This document shows positions 1-8,389 of a stretch of 64,000 nt of DNA, piece after piece. Under the pieces are notes generated by a model, which worked only from the letters and a program-made list of their open reading frames with translations, made no database searches and was not told where the DNA came from. Position 1 is the stretch's first letter, and each line of letters starts with the position of its first letter. A program made the position numbers and the translations under genes. The stretch lies in the NCBI GenBank assembly GCA_963757265.1, contig CAVWRA010000006.1, positions 1,674,001 to 1,738,000 on the forward strand, read 5' to 3'. Source of the DNA: CAIVVT01 sp963757265 (GTDB lineage: Bacteria; Acidobacteriota; Terriglobia; Bryobacterales; Bryobacteraceae).

Positions 1-886
1 GAGCCGGTACACCGTTGATCCAATGCTGCCCGTGGAACACACCCGCGATGATCTTCTGTTGCTTGGGCGAGTACAGCCACGAGCTGAATGCCACGAAATT
101 GCTGTACTGGCTCGCGTCGTCTTCATAGTGCTGCGGAACCGGCACGGAAAACGAGTGCCATTCCTCGGTCTGGCGCAGCGGGAACACCGGGATCGGCGTC
201 TCGATCGCCACGTTCGCGCCCGACATGAACGGAATGCTGCGCGGCTGGAGCTCGCCCCACGAGTCCTGCTTTTCGATTTCCACTGCGGGCCGCCAACTCG
301 AGTCGTCGAAGCGGGCTGTCTTCCATCCATCGTCTGCGCTGCTCTGATCCACCAGATCCGCGGCTTGCAGCGCAAAGCTGAGCTTGGGTGCGAAGCGGAT
401 CCGGCTCTTCGAACGCGCGCAGCGCCAGGGCGTCACGCCGGTGCTCAGATCGATGCTCCCGCCGTCGTGTTTCACTTCGCCCCAGGCGATCATGCCTCCG
501 CGGACGGGCATTGCCTTGAATGTCTTCAGGCCCCAGAAATTCACTTCGATAGCGATGACGTTCGCGCCGGGCCGCAGGAGCTTTGCAATGTCATGCGTAT
601 CATGGAGCGGGAATCGCGGATCGAATCGCACGGGTCCGAACTCGACGAATTCTCCATTGACGAACAACTGGTAGGACGTGTCCGCGAAGACCTGCAGCGT
701 GGCCGACTCCACGCCACCGGAGACCGCAAATTTCCTGCGAAATTGCGCGAATTGGTTGCGGCCCTGGCCCTGGCTGTCATACCAGATGAAGCGGGCGCCT
801 GACGGCCGCGCCGCCGTCGCGGGGCTGGCGCTGCCGGCGAACGCGGCGGCCGTTGCCGCCGTTTTCAGAAAGTCTCTTCTCTGCAT
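1..886 (-). CDS. Tat-exported protein with alpha-L-rhamnosidase-type N-terminal domain (partial, 3' end outside window)
   Basis: The reading frame is open from an ATG at 886 to the left window edge, about 295 codons. The N-terminus (QRRDFLKTAA followed by an Ala-rich stretch) is a twin-arginine signal, so export is expected. The next ~100 residues have the pattern of the beta-sandwich at the front of bacterial alpha-L-rhamnosidases and related glycosidases (ATLQVFADTSYQLFVNGEFV, then GPVRFDPRFPLHDTHDI, then LRPGANVIAIEV). The catalytic part, if there is one, lies beyond the edge, so a glycosidase function is inference. It follows an enolase-superfamily gene by 21 bases on the same strand and is probably co-transcribed, which suggests a small carbohydrate-degradation unit. 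Confidence 0.72.
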   Translation of the reverse strand, partial: MQRRDFLKTAATAAAFAGSASPATAARPSGARFIWYDSQGQGRNQFAQFRRKFAVSGGVESATLQVFADTSYQLFVNGEFVEFGPVRFDPRFPLHDTHDIAKLLRPGANVIAIEVNFWGLKTFKAMPVRGGMIAWGEVKHDGGSIDLSTGVTPWRCARSKSRIRFAPKLSFALQAADLVDQSSADDGWKTARFDDSSWRPAVEIEKQDSWGELQPRSIPFMSGANVAIETPIPVFPLRQTEEWHSFSVPVPQHYEDDASQYSNFVAFSSWLYSPKQQKIIAGVFHGQHWINGVPA

Positions 887-907
887 TTTCAATCCCGTGT
901 TCCAGTG

Positions 908-2236
908 CTATTGCGGTATCTCCGACTCCGGCAGGAAACAGCCCCCCGGCAGCGGCGGGTACAGCTCCTCGAGCCCCTCTTTCAACTCCACGCCCAGGCC
1001 CGGCTTGTCGGTGAGATCGAGATAGCCGTTTCTCACGACTGGACCGCTCTTGAGCACACCTTCCTCCATCGGGTCGGGCGTCACGTTATACTCCAGCAGC
1101 AGACGGTTCGGCGATGCCGCCACCAGGTGCGCGTTCTCTACCGCCATCAGCCCGTCGCCCCAGTCATGCGGGCAAAACAGCTTGTCGCGCGTGTGCGCCA
1201 TGCGCATCATGTGCCACGCTTCGGTGACCCCTGCGTCATCGCACGAGTGCTGCACGATGTCGTAGGCGCCGCTGTCCAGCATCACCGCGTTCAAGGCCCG
1301 GTTGCCGCGTTTTTCTCCGCCCGAGATCTTCACCGTCGGCAGCGCCTTCTTGATCGTCAGGTAATCCTGAGCGATGCGCTGCGTCGGCTCCTCGAACCAC
1401 AGGAATTTCAGTTCCTCCAGCAGCGGTGCGATCTCCAGGCACTGCGCCACCGACCAGCGCATGTTCGCTTCCTGCATCAACTGGAAATCGGGTCCCACCG
1501 CCTGCCGTACCGCTCGCACGTACGGCACGAAATCGGCGATCCGGATGCCCAGTTGATTGAAGCCCGCGCCGGGCCGGAATTTAAACGCCCGATAGCCGTT
1601 CTGTTTGTGCCGTAGCGCCTGTTTAACCAGGTCCTCCGGGCCCGGGTAGCGCGATCCCCTGCGCCACGAAAACTCGCCGCCGCTGGCGTACACCGGCACG
1701 TGCGTCACCGGCTCCGTATCGACCGCCAGAAGCTTGTACAGCGGCACTCCCTGCGACTGGGCGATGATGTCCCACAGCGCGATATCCACGCCGCCCCACG
1801 CGCCCAGCCCGCCCGGACCGCTGATGCCGCCCGAAAGATCTTCCACGTCGTACGGGTTCTGGCCCATCAGAATCGGCGCGATCACCGCCTCGGCGTACTG
1901 CTTCATCTCCGCCGGGCCCTTGTATTGGTTGCAACTGCCCAGGCCGGTGAGCCCCACATCGGTGGTCACCGTGACGATCGCCGCTTCGGTCTTCCAGTTG
2001 ATGACATGACTGTCCGCGTCGGCCCACGCTTCATCGGGCTTGAGCCGGTACGAGAGATGCATCAGCTTCACGCCGGTGATTTTGATCTTCTGGCGCGGCA
2101 TGCCCTCCAGCGGGTAACGGCGCGTGCCGATCTTCGCTGCCCGCGCCGGCGGCGCTTTCTCAGATGAAGAGGCCGGCATCGATCCCGCCGCGATGGCGGC
2201 AGATCCAATCAGGTAGCGCCGTGACATGGATTGCAT
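908..2236 (-). CDS. Mandelate racemase/muconate lactonizing enzyme family protein (enolase superfamily), Tat-type signal
   Basis: This 442-residue protein has a short Arg-Arg leader and an Ala/Ser-rich hydrophobic stretch, so it may be exported. The body is an enolase-superfamily barrel. The three acidic metal ligands can be placed in MQEAN, WFEEP and SGGEKR, and a candidate acid/base His is in CPHDWGDG with an upstream Asp in the HSCDDAG stretch. The family abstracts a proton alpha to a carboxylate, typically in sugar-acid dehydration or epimerisation; the substrate cannot be told from sequence. The start is supported by AGAGGA 11 bases before the ATG. The partner gene downstream has a rhamnosidase-type domain, so a sugar-acid role is plausible. 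Confidence 0.85.
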   Translation of the reverse strand: MQSMSRRYLIGSAAIAAGSMPASSSEKAPPARAAKIGTRRYPLEGMPRQKIKITGVKLMHLSYRLKPDEAWADADSHVINWKTEAAIVTVTTDVGLTGLGSCNQYKGPAEMKQYAEAVIAPILMGQNPYDVEDLSGGISGPGGLGAWGGVDIALWDIIAQSQGVPLYKLLAVDTEPVTHVPVYASGGEFSWRRGSRYPGPEDLVKQALRHKQNGYRAFKFRPGAGFNQLGIRIADFVPYVRAVRQAVGPDFQLMQEANMRWSVAQCLEIAPLLEELKFLWFEEPTQRIAQDYLTIKKALPTVKISGGEKRGNRALNAVMLDSGAYDIVQHSCDDAGVTEAWHMMRMAHTRDKLFCPHDWGDGLMAVENAHLVAASPNRLLLEYNVTPDPMEEGVLKSGPVVRNGYLDLTDKPGLGVELKEGLEELYPPLPGGCFLPESEIPQ

Positions 2237-2297
2237 GGGACGAAAATTCCTCTATCAACAGTAAACAGGAAGTAGAGGCCAGTTGGTCCGATTGGCT

Positions 2298-2311
2298 CGG
2301 GCATTTGCCCG
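2298..2311 (-). terminator. Short hairpin after the FAD oxidoreductase gene
   Basis: CGGGC, a four-base loop and GCCCG form a perfect 5-bp stem 12 bases past the stop at 2324. There is no T-run after it, so it is at best a weak intrinsic terminator for the polyamine operon. Confidence 0.25.
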
Positions 2312-2323
2312 CGCGAAATTGAC

Positions 2324-3865
2324 CTAGCCGCGTCCCAGCAATTCGAGCACGTGCCGCGCGGCCGCGACGCCGCGATACTGCGCCTCCTCGAACAGCGGCA
2401 ATGCGCTCAAGTCCGAGTGCGCGTACACCAGCGTGCCCTGCGTGCGCGCGCGGCGCACGCGTTCGGGATGGAACATCGATCCCGGCGCCGGGCTGGGCAT
2501 GGCGTGGCCCAGGCGGTGAATGTCGATGCGCCGCACGCATGCCCGGATGTCCGGGTGAACGCGTTCGAGATCATTCAGGATGCGCTCGCTCCACCAGCGC
2601 CAGTCGCCGCCCAGCAGCACGCGCCGCATGTCGGCTGGCGCGCCTTCGGCCAGCGACCAATAAAATGTCCACACCGTGCGCTCCGGCCGCCGTCCCAGGT
2701 TCTGGTGGGTGGCCACCACGTAGCCCAGCGTAGGCGACCCATAATCGACGTTGTCCCAGGCCGGCTCCGACTCGTCCTCCGCCGGCCAATGGTCCAGCGT
2801 CAGATTCGCCACCAGCCACGGTGCGTAAGGAATCGGCCACGCCGGCGGCTGCGGCTCGACCAGCCACGAGGCCAGAAACATCGGCGCGGCGAAGACGACC
2901 GCCTCGGTGTCGTATAGGACATCCTCTGTGAACACCTGCCAACGCCGCCCGTTCGGCCGGATGTGGTGCGCCATCGCGCCCGTCCGGATGTGCGGCGCGA
3001 GCTGCGCGATCAGCCGTCGCGCGATCCAGCCGTTGCCCTCGGGCCACACCAGCGGGCCTTTGTCGTCGGGCTCGCGCGCGGCGAAATAATGCACCCCCGC
3101 CCAGGCCGAAACGCGTCCGGCGAGCGCCCCGTAGTCGTCGCGCGTGGCGTAATTGGCGTACCAGCGCAGGTAGGGCGAATACAGCCCTTCGCGATGCAGC
3201 CAGTCGGCGAAGCAGATGCCGTCCAGCGCGCGCGTCATGCTGCTCTGGTGCTCGAATCCCTCTTCCGCCGGAATGCGGAAAGCGCCGCTGGCCCGCAGTT
3301 CCCCGATGCGCCGCTCGAAGCGCCGGAACTGCTCCACATCGCCGCCCGTCAGACCGAGCTGCGGCTCGATGCCCTCCTGCCAGCGGCCATTGATAAACAG
3401 CCGTTCCTGCGGGCTGTGGCACAGCCAGCGCTCGTCCCACACGCCGTCCCGCAGCAGGCCCAACTCCGTGCACAGCTCCCGCACCAGCGTCTCGCGCTGG
3501 CTCGGAACGGGCAGGTAGTGCGCCGCCCAGGGGTACGCGCTGACCTCGTTCTCGCCCCAGCGCGCGTTGCCGCCGGCGAGGTCTTCGAGTTCCAGCAGCA
3601 CGAAATCATGGAAGCCGCGTTTTTCGAGCCACCACGCCGCCGAGAGCCCACTGATGCCCCCGCCCACGATCGTCACGGGAACCCGCTCACTGCGTTTGGG
3701 CGCGGCGAACCGCGCGTGATCGCGGATCCTGTGCCCGCGCTCCTGCGATTCGAAGACGAAGCCGCCCTCGATCCGCCGGCCCGCCTTGCAGCTCAGCCCC
3801 ACCAGCGCCGGAGCGGCCAGCCCGGCGGCGAAGCCGCGCCGCGTCAATGCACGATCGCGCGCCAT
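2324..3865 (-). CDS. FAD-dependent amine oxidase-like oxidoreductase, exported or lipidated
   Basis: Read from the ATG at 3865 the protein has 513 residues. It starts with a twin-arginine-like leader (ALTRRGFAAG) that runs into LVGLSC, a possible lipobox. The dinucleotide-binding fold is clear (VTIVGGGISGLSAAWWLEKR), followed by ELEDLAGGNARWG, and the C-terminal FAD segment is YAHSDLSALPLFEEAQYRG. Overall it resembles the amine oxidase/protoporphyrinogen oxidase-like flavoproteins. The longer open frame back to 4306 overlaps the upstream gene by 460 bases and is not credible; with this start the overlap is 22 bases. It is the last gene of the polyamine operon, so oxidation of a polyamine or derived amine is an attractive but unproven role. 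Confidence 0.82.
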   Translation of the reverse strand: MARDRALTRRGFAAGLAAPALVGLSCKAGRRIEGGFVFESQERGHRIRDHARFAAPKRSERVPVTIVGGGISGLSAAWWLEKRGFHDFVLLELEDLAGGNARWGENEVSAYPWAAHYLPVPSQRETLVRELCTELGLLRDGVWDERWLCHSPQERLFINGRWQEGIEPQLGLTGGDVEQFRRFERRIGELRASGAFRIPAEEGFEHQSSMTRALDGICFADWLHREGLYSPYLRWYANYATRDDYGALAGRVSAWAGVHYFAAREPDDKGPLVWPEGNGWIARRLIAQLAPHIRTGAMAHHIRPNGRRWQVFTEDVLYDTEAVVFAAPMFLASWLVEPQPPAWPIPYAPWLVANLTLDHWPAEDESEPAWDNVDYGSPTLGYVVATHQNLGRRPERTVWTFYWSLAEGAPADMRRVLLGGDWRWWSERILNDLERVHPDIRACVRRIDIHRLGHAMPSPAPGSMFHPERVRRARTQGTLVYAHSDLSALPLFEEAQYRGVAAARHVLELLGRG

Positions 3866-5340
3866 TCCTGCTCGTAGTAGCGCACCAGCGACTGGTCGTT
3901 CAACCGGTTCGGCTCCGCCGCCACCGGCCCCATATCGGGCGCGAAGTCGAACATCGCCGGCAGCGTCTCCGCGTCCAGAAAGCGCAGCCCCGTCGGCAGC
4001 CGCTCCGGTGCGTGCCACTCGCTCTGCCCGGCCAGCACAAAGCCCCACTCGCCGAACGCCGGCACATAGGCGTGGTACGGCCACGTCCGCCACCCGGCGG
4101 ACTTGAGCGTCTCGACGATGCACCAGTAGCTCCGCCGCGCGAACATCGGCGAAGTGGATTGCACCACGATCAGACCGCCGCTCGAGATGTGCTGCTTCAG
4201 CAGCCGGTAGAACGCCGTCGTGTACAGCTTGCCCAGCGAATAGTTGTTCGGGTCCGGAAAATCCACCACCGCGAAATCGAACAGGCCGTCGTTCTTCTCC
4301 AGCCACGGGAAGGCGTCGGCATTGATCACGTGCACCCGCGGCGCATTCAGCGCGTTGGCATTGAGCTTCGTCAGCAGCGGATGCGTGCGGAACAGCGTGG
4401 TCATCTCCGGGTCCAGGTTGACCAGCGTGATCGATGCGAGGTTCGGGTACTTCAACATTTCGCGCACGGCCAGCCCGTCGCCGCCGCCCAGCACCAGCGC
4501 CTGCTTCGCTCCGGGCAGCGATGCCAGCCCGGGATGAACCAGCGCCTCATGATAGCGATACTCGTCGCGCGAGCTGAACTGCAGATGCGAGTTCAGGTGC
4601 AGCCGGTAGTCGTCCCTCCATTTCGTCACCACGATCCGCTGGTACGGAGTCGTGCGCGCCAGAATCACCTCATCGGCGTACAGCGACGCGTCCAGCGTGT
4701 CGCTCAGGCGCTGCCCGAACACCAGCCCCAGGCCCAGCAGCGCGATCGCGCCGCCGCACGCCAGCCGCTGCGCCAGCCGCTGCTGCAGCTCGCTCCGGAA
4801 CAGCCACGTCGTCCACAACGCCACCAGCGCGTTCAACAATCCAAACGCCATCGCGCCGCGCACCAGCCCCAGCCGCGGCACAACGAAGATCGGGAAAATC
4901 AGCGACGCCCCCAGCGCGCCCAGGTAATCGAAGGTCAGCACATTCGACACCAGCTCCTTGAATTTGAACCGCTCCCGCAGAATCCGCATCAGCAGCGGGA
5001 TCTCGAGGCCGACCAGCACGCCCAGCAGCGTCACCAGCGCATACAGCAGCAGCCGGAAGCCGCCCGCAACGGCGAATGCGAAAAACAGGATCGCCGACGA
5101 GAATCCGCCCGCCAGCCCGACCATCAGCTCGATCGCGATGAACCGCGATACCAGCGCCCGGTCCAGGAATCGCGATAGCCAGCTCCCGATGCCCATGGCG
5201 AACAGGTAGCTGCCGATGATGGTCGAGAATTGAAACACGCTGTCGCCGAGCAGGTAGCTCGCCAGCGCGCCCGCGATCAGCTCGTACACCAGCCCGCAGG
5301 CGGCGATCAACAAAACCGAGATGAACAGCGCGATCGCCAT
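3844..5340 (-). CDS. speE: Membrane-embedded spermidine synthase-like aminopropyltransferase
   Basis: The protein has 498 residues. About 200 N-terminal residues form six or seven membrane helices, followed by a soluble spermidine-synthase domain. The AdoMet/dcAdoMet-binding motif LVLGGGDGLAVREML, the acidic NLDPE, and the catalytic-region VVDFPDPN are visible, as is an upstream YQRIVVT. The family moves the aminopropyl group of decarboxylated AdoMet to an amine. Membrane-fused forms occur in several phyla and their acceptor is generally not known. The AdoMet decarboxylase that would supply the donor is at 7699-8103 in the same operon. The downstream flavoprotein overlaps its 3' end by 22 bases. 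Confidence 0.85.
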   Translation of the reverse strand: MAIALFISVLLIAACGLVYELIAGALASYLLGDSVFQFSTIIGSYLFAMGIGSWLSRFLDRALVSRFIAIELMVGLAGGFSSAILFFAFAVAGGFRLLLYALVTLLGVLVGLEIPLLMRILRERFKFKELVSNVLTFDYLGALGASLIFPIFVVPRLGLVRGAMAFGLLNALVALWTTWLFRSELQQRLAQRLACGGAIALLGLGLVFGQRLSDTLDASLYADEVILARTTPYQRIVVTKWRDDYRLHLNSHLQFSSRDEYRYHEALVHPGLASLPGAKQALVLGGGDGLAVREMLKYPNLASITLVNLDPEMTTLFRTHPLLTKLNANALNAPRVHVINADAFPWLEKNDGLFDFAVVDFPDPNNYSLGKLYTTAFYRLLKQHISSGGLIVVQSTSPMFARRSYWCIVETLKSAGWRTWPYHAYVPAFGEWGFVLAGQSEWHAPERLPTGLRFLDAETLPAMFDFAPDMGPVAAEPNRLNDQSLVRYYEQEWRAIVH

Positions 5341-5349
5341 CTCCGAAGC

Positions 5350-5577
5350 CTAATGCAGCGCCGCGGCAATGATGATCGCCACGCCCAGCGCCGCCAGCCC
5401 GAGAAGCACCGCCAGGGCCGTATTCTGTTTTTCCAGGATCTCTTTCTTCAGCTCATACGGCATGAGTTTTTCGAGGATGCTGTTGCCCGCCGTCAGCACG
5501 GCGAACAGCACCATCACGCCCACCACGGCGTAAACCACGCCGTTCAGCAGCGCACCGATGTGGAACTCCAGCGGCAC
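5350..5577 (-). CDS. DUF350 family small membrane protein
   Basis: This 75-residue protein has two membrane segments (about residues 10-30 and 54-74) joined by a charged loop, ELKKEILEKQN. The pattern, with GVVYAVVGVMVLF and the loop, matches the DUF350/YjfL family, whose members often lie beside AdoMet decarboxylase, spermidine synthase and SPFH genes. It is separated from both neighbours by fewer than 10 bases. Its biochemical role is not established; a part in a membrane complex with the SPFH protein is a guess. Confidence 0.75.
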   Translation of the reverse strand: MPLEFHIGALLNGVVYAVVGVMVLFAVLTAGNSILEKLMPYELKKEILEKQNTALAVLLGLAALGVAIIIAAALH

Positions 5578-5583
5578 GGGCTG

Positions 5584-5778
5584 CTATTTGCCCCCGAATC
5601 CATGCGCGCCGCTGCCGTAATTCGGCCGCAGCGAACCCGGATTCTCCCGCACCGTGCGCGGAACAATCAGGCGCGGCGACGTCGAGCGCGACCCCAGCGC
5701 AAACCCGCTCCACTGCGCGATGCTCATCAGGCCCAGCATCACCAGACCATAGATCCCGTACAGCGGATTCTTCACCAT
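5584..5778 (-). CDS. Small single-span membrane protein of the polyamine operon
   Basis: A 64-residue open frame fits exactly between DUF350 and DUF4178 with 6- and 9-base spacers, which argues strongly that it is real. It has one hydrophobic segment (GIYGLVMLGLMSIAQWSGFA) and a basic, Gly/Ser-rich tail ending in GGK. I do not recognise a named family. Its position suggests an accessory membrane subunit of whatever this operon builds. Confidence 0.6.
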   Translation of the reverse strand: MVKNPLYGIYGLVMLGLMSIAQWSGFALGSRSTSPRLIVPRTVRENPGSLRPNYGSGAHGFGGK

Positions 5779-5787
5779 GCCTCTTCC

Positions 5788-7059
5788 TCAGGCCCCCGAT
5801 CCATAGTCGCTCTCCTGCCAGCGCTGGGTCTCGAACGTGCCCGCGCGGAACGTTGTCAACAGCGGCGGAATCACCAGCAGCAGCAGCGCGAACCACAACC
5901 ACCCCGTGTGCGTCACGTCGCGCCGCACCGTGACGTCGTATTCGGTCTTGTGGCTCAGCGCCCCGCCCTCCGGTTCCAGGCGGATGGCGTATTCTCCAGC
6001 GCTCAGCCGCCGGGTGGCGAATTCGCGGCTCCAGCCGAAGGCGCCTTCGTGATGCCCAGCCGACTCCAACCCCACCGGCCGGCCGGTCGAGCGGTCGATC
6101 AGCGCCAATTCGGTCTCGTTCGCGTCCTGATCGGAGGATTTCACGTCGATATGCAAATTGGACACCGCGTTTTTCAACTCGAATTCGCTGGTCACGCCGG
6201 TCGCAAAGCCCGCCTCGGGCGGAACCAGCTCCAGATGCGCGGCCGTAACCTGCTCGTTGCGCCCCAGCACCATGAAGACCAAGAGCACCACCAGCCACAC
6301 CAGCCCGAGCTTGAGGAAATCGCCCCACATGTGGCGGATTTTCTGCGGATACGGCGATAGCTGGTTGGACGAGATGCCCACCGCTGCCGGCGCCGCGCCT
6401 GGCAGCTTGAACGCCTGCCAGATCTGCGCGCCGTCGATGTATTCGCCACACGACCAGTTGACCTCGCCCGCGCTGGCCTCTCGCGAAAGGATGCGCGGCG
6501 GGGCGATGAAGTCGTCGAATTCAACCTGCTCGCCGGCCTCGATGGCCCACGGAAACTCGCCCAGCACAAAGGTCGTCTGCGCCACCCCGTGCTGGAAATG
6601 GCGATATGTGACGCCGCCCGTCGCTGCCTCCGGACGGCCGTTGAGCGCGTTATGGGTCGCCGGCACGCCGGCCAGTGTGTGCACGAAATTCCAGTGGCCG
6701 TTGTACACCGTCAGGTAGCGGAAGCCCTCGTAGGGATTGAACAGCAGGTACTCGTGCCACGAGTACGGCACGCCGTCCACCCACGTCGTGCGCACCTGGA
6801 ATCCGATCGTCTCCCACACCACCCCGCCCAACTGGCCGCGCGTTCCCAGCGGAATCGCCGGCTCCACGCGCATCTTCTCGTCGAAGCGCGCCAGCATCTT
6901 CAGCTCCGGTGTCGAGGCGTCGATCATCGTCAGGCAATGCGTGCACACCGCCGTGCGCGTGTGCGCGAAGCCGCGCAGATCCACCGTCCCGCCGCAGTTC
7001 GGGCACGCCAGCGCCCGCGCCCCTGTGACCATCGCTGGTTCGACCACCGGACCGCTCAT
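5788..7059 (-). CDS. DUF4178 domain protein with zinc ribbon and two membrane segments
   Basis: The protein has 423 residues. The N-terminus carries a zinc ribbon (CPNCGG ... CTHC), followed by a DUF4178-type beta-rich domain with the family signature of Trp and Tyr residues (SWHEYLLFNPYEGFRYL). Two strongly hydrophobic segments (about residues 235-255 and 390-412) flank a beta-rich domain predicted to lie outside the cytoplasm. DUF4178 proteins have no known activity but recur with AdoMet decarboxylase, DUF350 and spermidine synthase. A second, shorter DUF4178 protein is encoded 7 bases upstream. Confidence 0.75.
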   Translation of the reverse strand: MSGPVVEPAMVTGARALACPNCGGTVDLRGFAHTRTAVCTHCLTMIDASTPELKMLARFDEKMRVEPAIPLGTRGQLGGVVWETIGFQVRTTWVDGVPYSWHEYLLFNPYEGFRYLTVYNGHWNFVHTLAGVPATHNALNGRPEAATGGVTYRHFQHGVAQTTFVLGEFPWAIEAGEQVEFDDFIAPPRILSREASAGEVNWSCGEYIDGAQIWQAFKLPGAAPAAVGISSNQLSPYPQKIRHMWGDFLKLGLVWLVVLLVFMVLGRNEQVTAAHLELVPPEAGFATGVTSEFELKNAVSNLHIDVKSSDQDANETELALIDRSTGRPVGLESAGHHEGAFGWSREFATRRLSAGEYAIRLEPEGGALSHKTEYDVTVRRDVTHTGWLWFALLLLVIPPLLTTFRAGTFETQRWQESDYGSGA

Positions 7060-7066
7060 GCCCGTG

Positions 7067-7702
7067 TCACCATCCTTCGAACCGCCGTACGTTCTTCAGC
7101 TTCAGCTCGTCGAACGCCACCTCGCGCCCCAGGTACAGCATCGGCTGCGCATCCGAAAAATCCAGCGTCGCGAAATGCGCGTCCTCGGTTCGCAGGTCGG
7201 CGAACAGCATCTGAGCGTGCCCCGCCGTGGTGAACGGCAGTTCCCCCTCGAAGCCCTCATAGCGCGCCGGCGTGATCGTCGTCACGATGTAGTTGCGCTG
7301 CTCGAATGGGAACACCTGCCCCGGCTGCAATGTCTGCGGATCCACCTGCGGCGCCTCACCCGGCCGCGCGAACGACACGGCGTAGTTCAACTGCGCGTCC
7401 GCCAGCCAGCCGTTCGTGTTGTCGGTGAACGCGATGTGCCACTCGTTCCAGTTGCCCTGCGCCCACGCGTACCGGATCCTCCCGATGACATGAAACGCCC
7501 GCCCTTCGTACTCCCCTTCGGTCCCGATCTGAATCGGCGAGGCGTCGGGTGGCAGATCCGCCACTTCGCCCACTTTTTCCAGATTCACGTCGTGCCGCAC
7601 GATGATCGCGTGGCAATACGGGCACGCCGTCTGCACCGCCGACGACCATGCGAATTGCACCGGCGCGCCGCACCCCGGGCAATCCGCCGCGCGTTCGCTC
7701 AT
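7067..7702 (-). CDS. DUF4178 domain protein with zinc ribbon, soluble
   Basis: This 211-residue protein starts with a CPGCG ... CPYCH zinc ribbon and continues as a single DUF4178 domain (GRIRYAWAQGNWNEWHIAF, then GWLADAQLNYAVSF). It has no membrane segment. The start ATG overlaps the stop of the AdoMet decarboxylase gene by 4 bases, which points to translational coupling. It is a shorter paralogue of the downstream membrane DUF4178 protein, so the two may form a cytosolic and membrane pair. Confidence 0.78.
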   Translation of the reverse strand: MSERAADCPGCGAPVQFAWSSAVQTACPYCHAIIVRHDVNLEKVGEVADLPPDASPIQIGTEGEYEGRAFHVIGRIRYAWAQGNWNEWHIAFTDNTNGWLADAQLNYAVSFARPGEAPQVDPQTLQPGQVFPFEQRNYIVTTITPARYEGFEGELPFTTAGHAQMLFADLRTEDAHFATLDFSDAQPMLYLGREVAFDELKLKNVRRFEGW

Positions 7703-8103
7703 GACGTCACCTCCGTCCCGACGCGCGCCGGCGCCAGGTATGAAGCCAGCCGCCGTTCCAGCCGGCGCACGTCCACCCGTTCCGGCTGAAACTCGCTGAG
7801 CCAGGCCTCAAAATCGCCCGCCGCCCGCGACCGGCAGCAGAACAGGTTCAGGCACAGCGTGCCGTGCTCGGGAAACGTGTGCACCGTCAGGTGCGACTCT
7901 TTGAGCAGCAGCAATCCCGTCAGCCCGTGCGTCACCGGAAACTGGTGCCACTGCGCCTCCGCCGCCGGATGCAGATTCATGCCCTGGACGAATTTGTGGA
8001 ACAGGCGCTCCAGCGCCCCGCGATCGGCCAGCGCGCGCGGGTCGCAGCCGCAGGCATCCACCACCCACTCCAGCCCCGCACCGCTGAGCCCCGCCGGATC
8101 CAT
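7699..8103 (-). CDS. speH: S-adenosylmethionine decarboxylase, prokaryotic type
   Basis: The 134-residue protein has the family core LLLKESHLTVHTFPEHG followed by LNLFCC. Ser in the KESH motif is the residue that self-cleaves to form the pyruvoyl group, and the downstream Cys and His are the usual catalytic pair. The reaction makes decarboxylated AdoMet, the aminopropyl donor for the spermidine-synthase-like protein encoded further down the operon. I chose the ATG at 8103 over an upstream one at 8166 because the family normally begins shortly before the conserved GCD region, and because a -10-like hexamer ends 7 bases before this ATG. A leaderless transcript is therefore likely. Confidence 0.88.
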   Translation of the reverse strand: MDPAGLSGAGLEWVVDACGCDPRALADRGALERLFHKFVQGMNLHPAAEAQWHQFPVTHGLTGLLLLKESHLTVHTFPEHGTLCLNLFCCRSRAAGDFEAWLSEFQPERVDVRRLERRLASYLAPARVGTEVTS

Positions 8104-8110
8104 TTGGGAT

Positions 8111-8116
8111 ATCGTA
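8111..8116 (-). promoter_or_regulatory. -10-like hexamer (TACGAT) of the polyamine operon, leaderless type
   Basis: TACGAT ends 7 bases before the AdoMet decarboxylase ATG and there is no Shine-Dalgarno sequence. No good -35 hexamer is visible. The same arrangement recurs at several other genes in this window. Confidence 0.4.
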
Positions 8117-8318
8117 CCGCGTTCGATGCTCAAAGGGGGAATCCTGACGGGGGACGGTCCCCTCATGAGGCTTCTCGAAGTTAGCGGTTGCGTATACTCT
8201 CCTGAAAATGCCCGCAGGCTTCTGGTTCCAAATCAGCAGGTCACGGTCATTTTCATGCTTGCAAGTGTCGCGGCCGCGCGAAGTCGTGAAATCCGGATGC
8301 TACCGCCGCGTCTGAGAG

Positions 8319-8324
8319 TATAAT
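8319..8324 (+). promoter_or_regulatory. Candidate -10 hexamer (TATAAT) for the SDH-like protease gene
   Basis: A perfect TATAAT lies 65 bases upstream of the ATG at 8390, in the divergent gap between the AdoMet decarboxylase and protease genes. The -35 region (GATGCT at 17-base spacing) is poor, so this rests on the -10 element alone. Confidence 0.35.
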
Positions 8325-8389
8325 CACCCTACCAGCGCCTCGCTCCTGGCTCCCTCGAAGCCCAATGAGCGCTGCGGTAAGGCGGTCAC

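Noticed and set aside
8203..8310. Short leaderless-looking plus-strand ORF after a TATACT
   Set aside because: The 35-codon frame has no protein-like composition and lies in the divergent promoter region.
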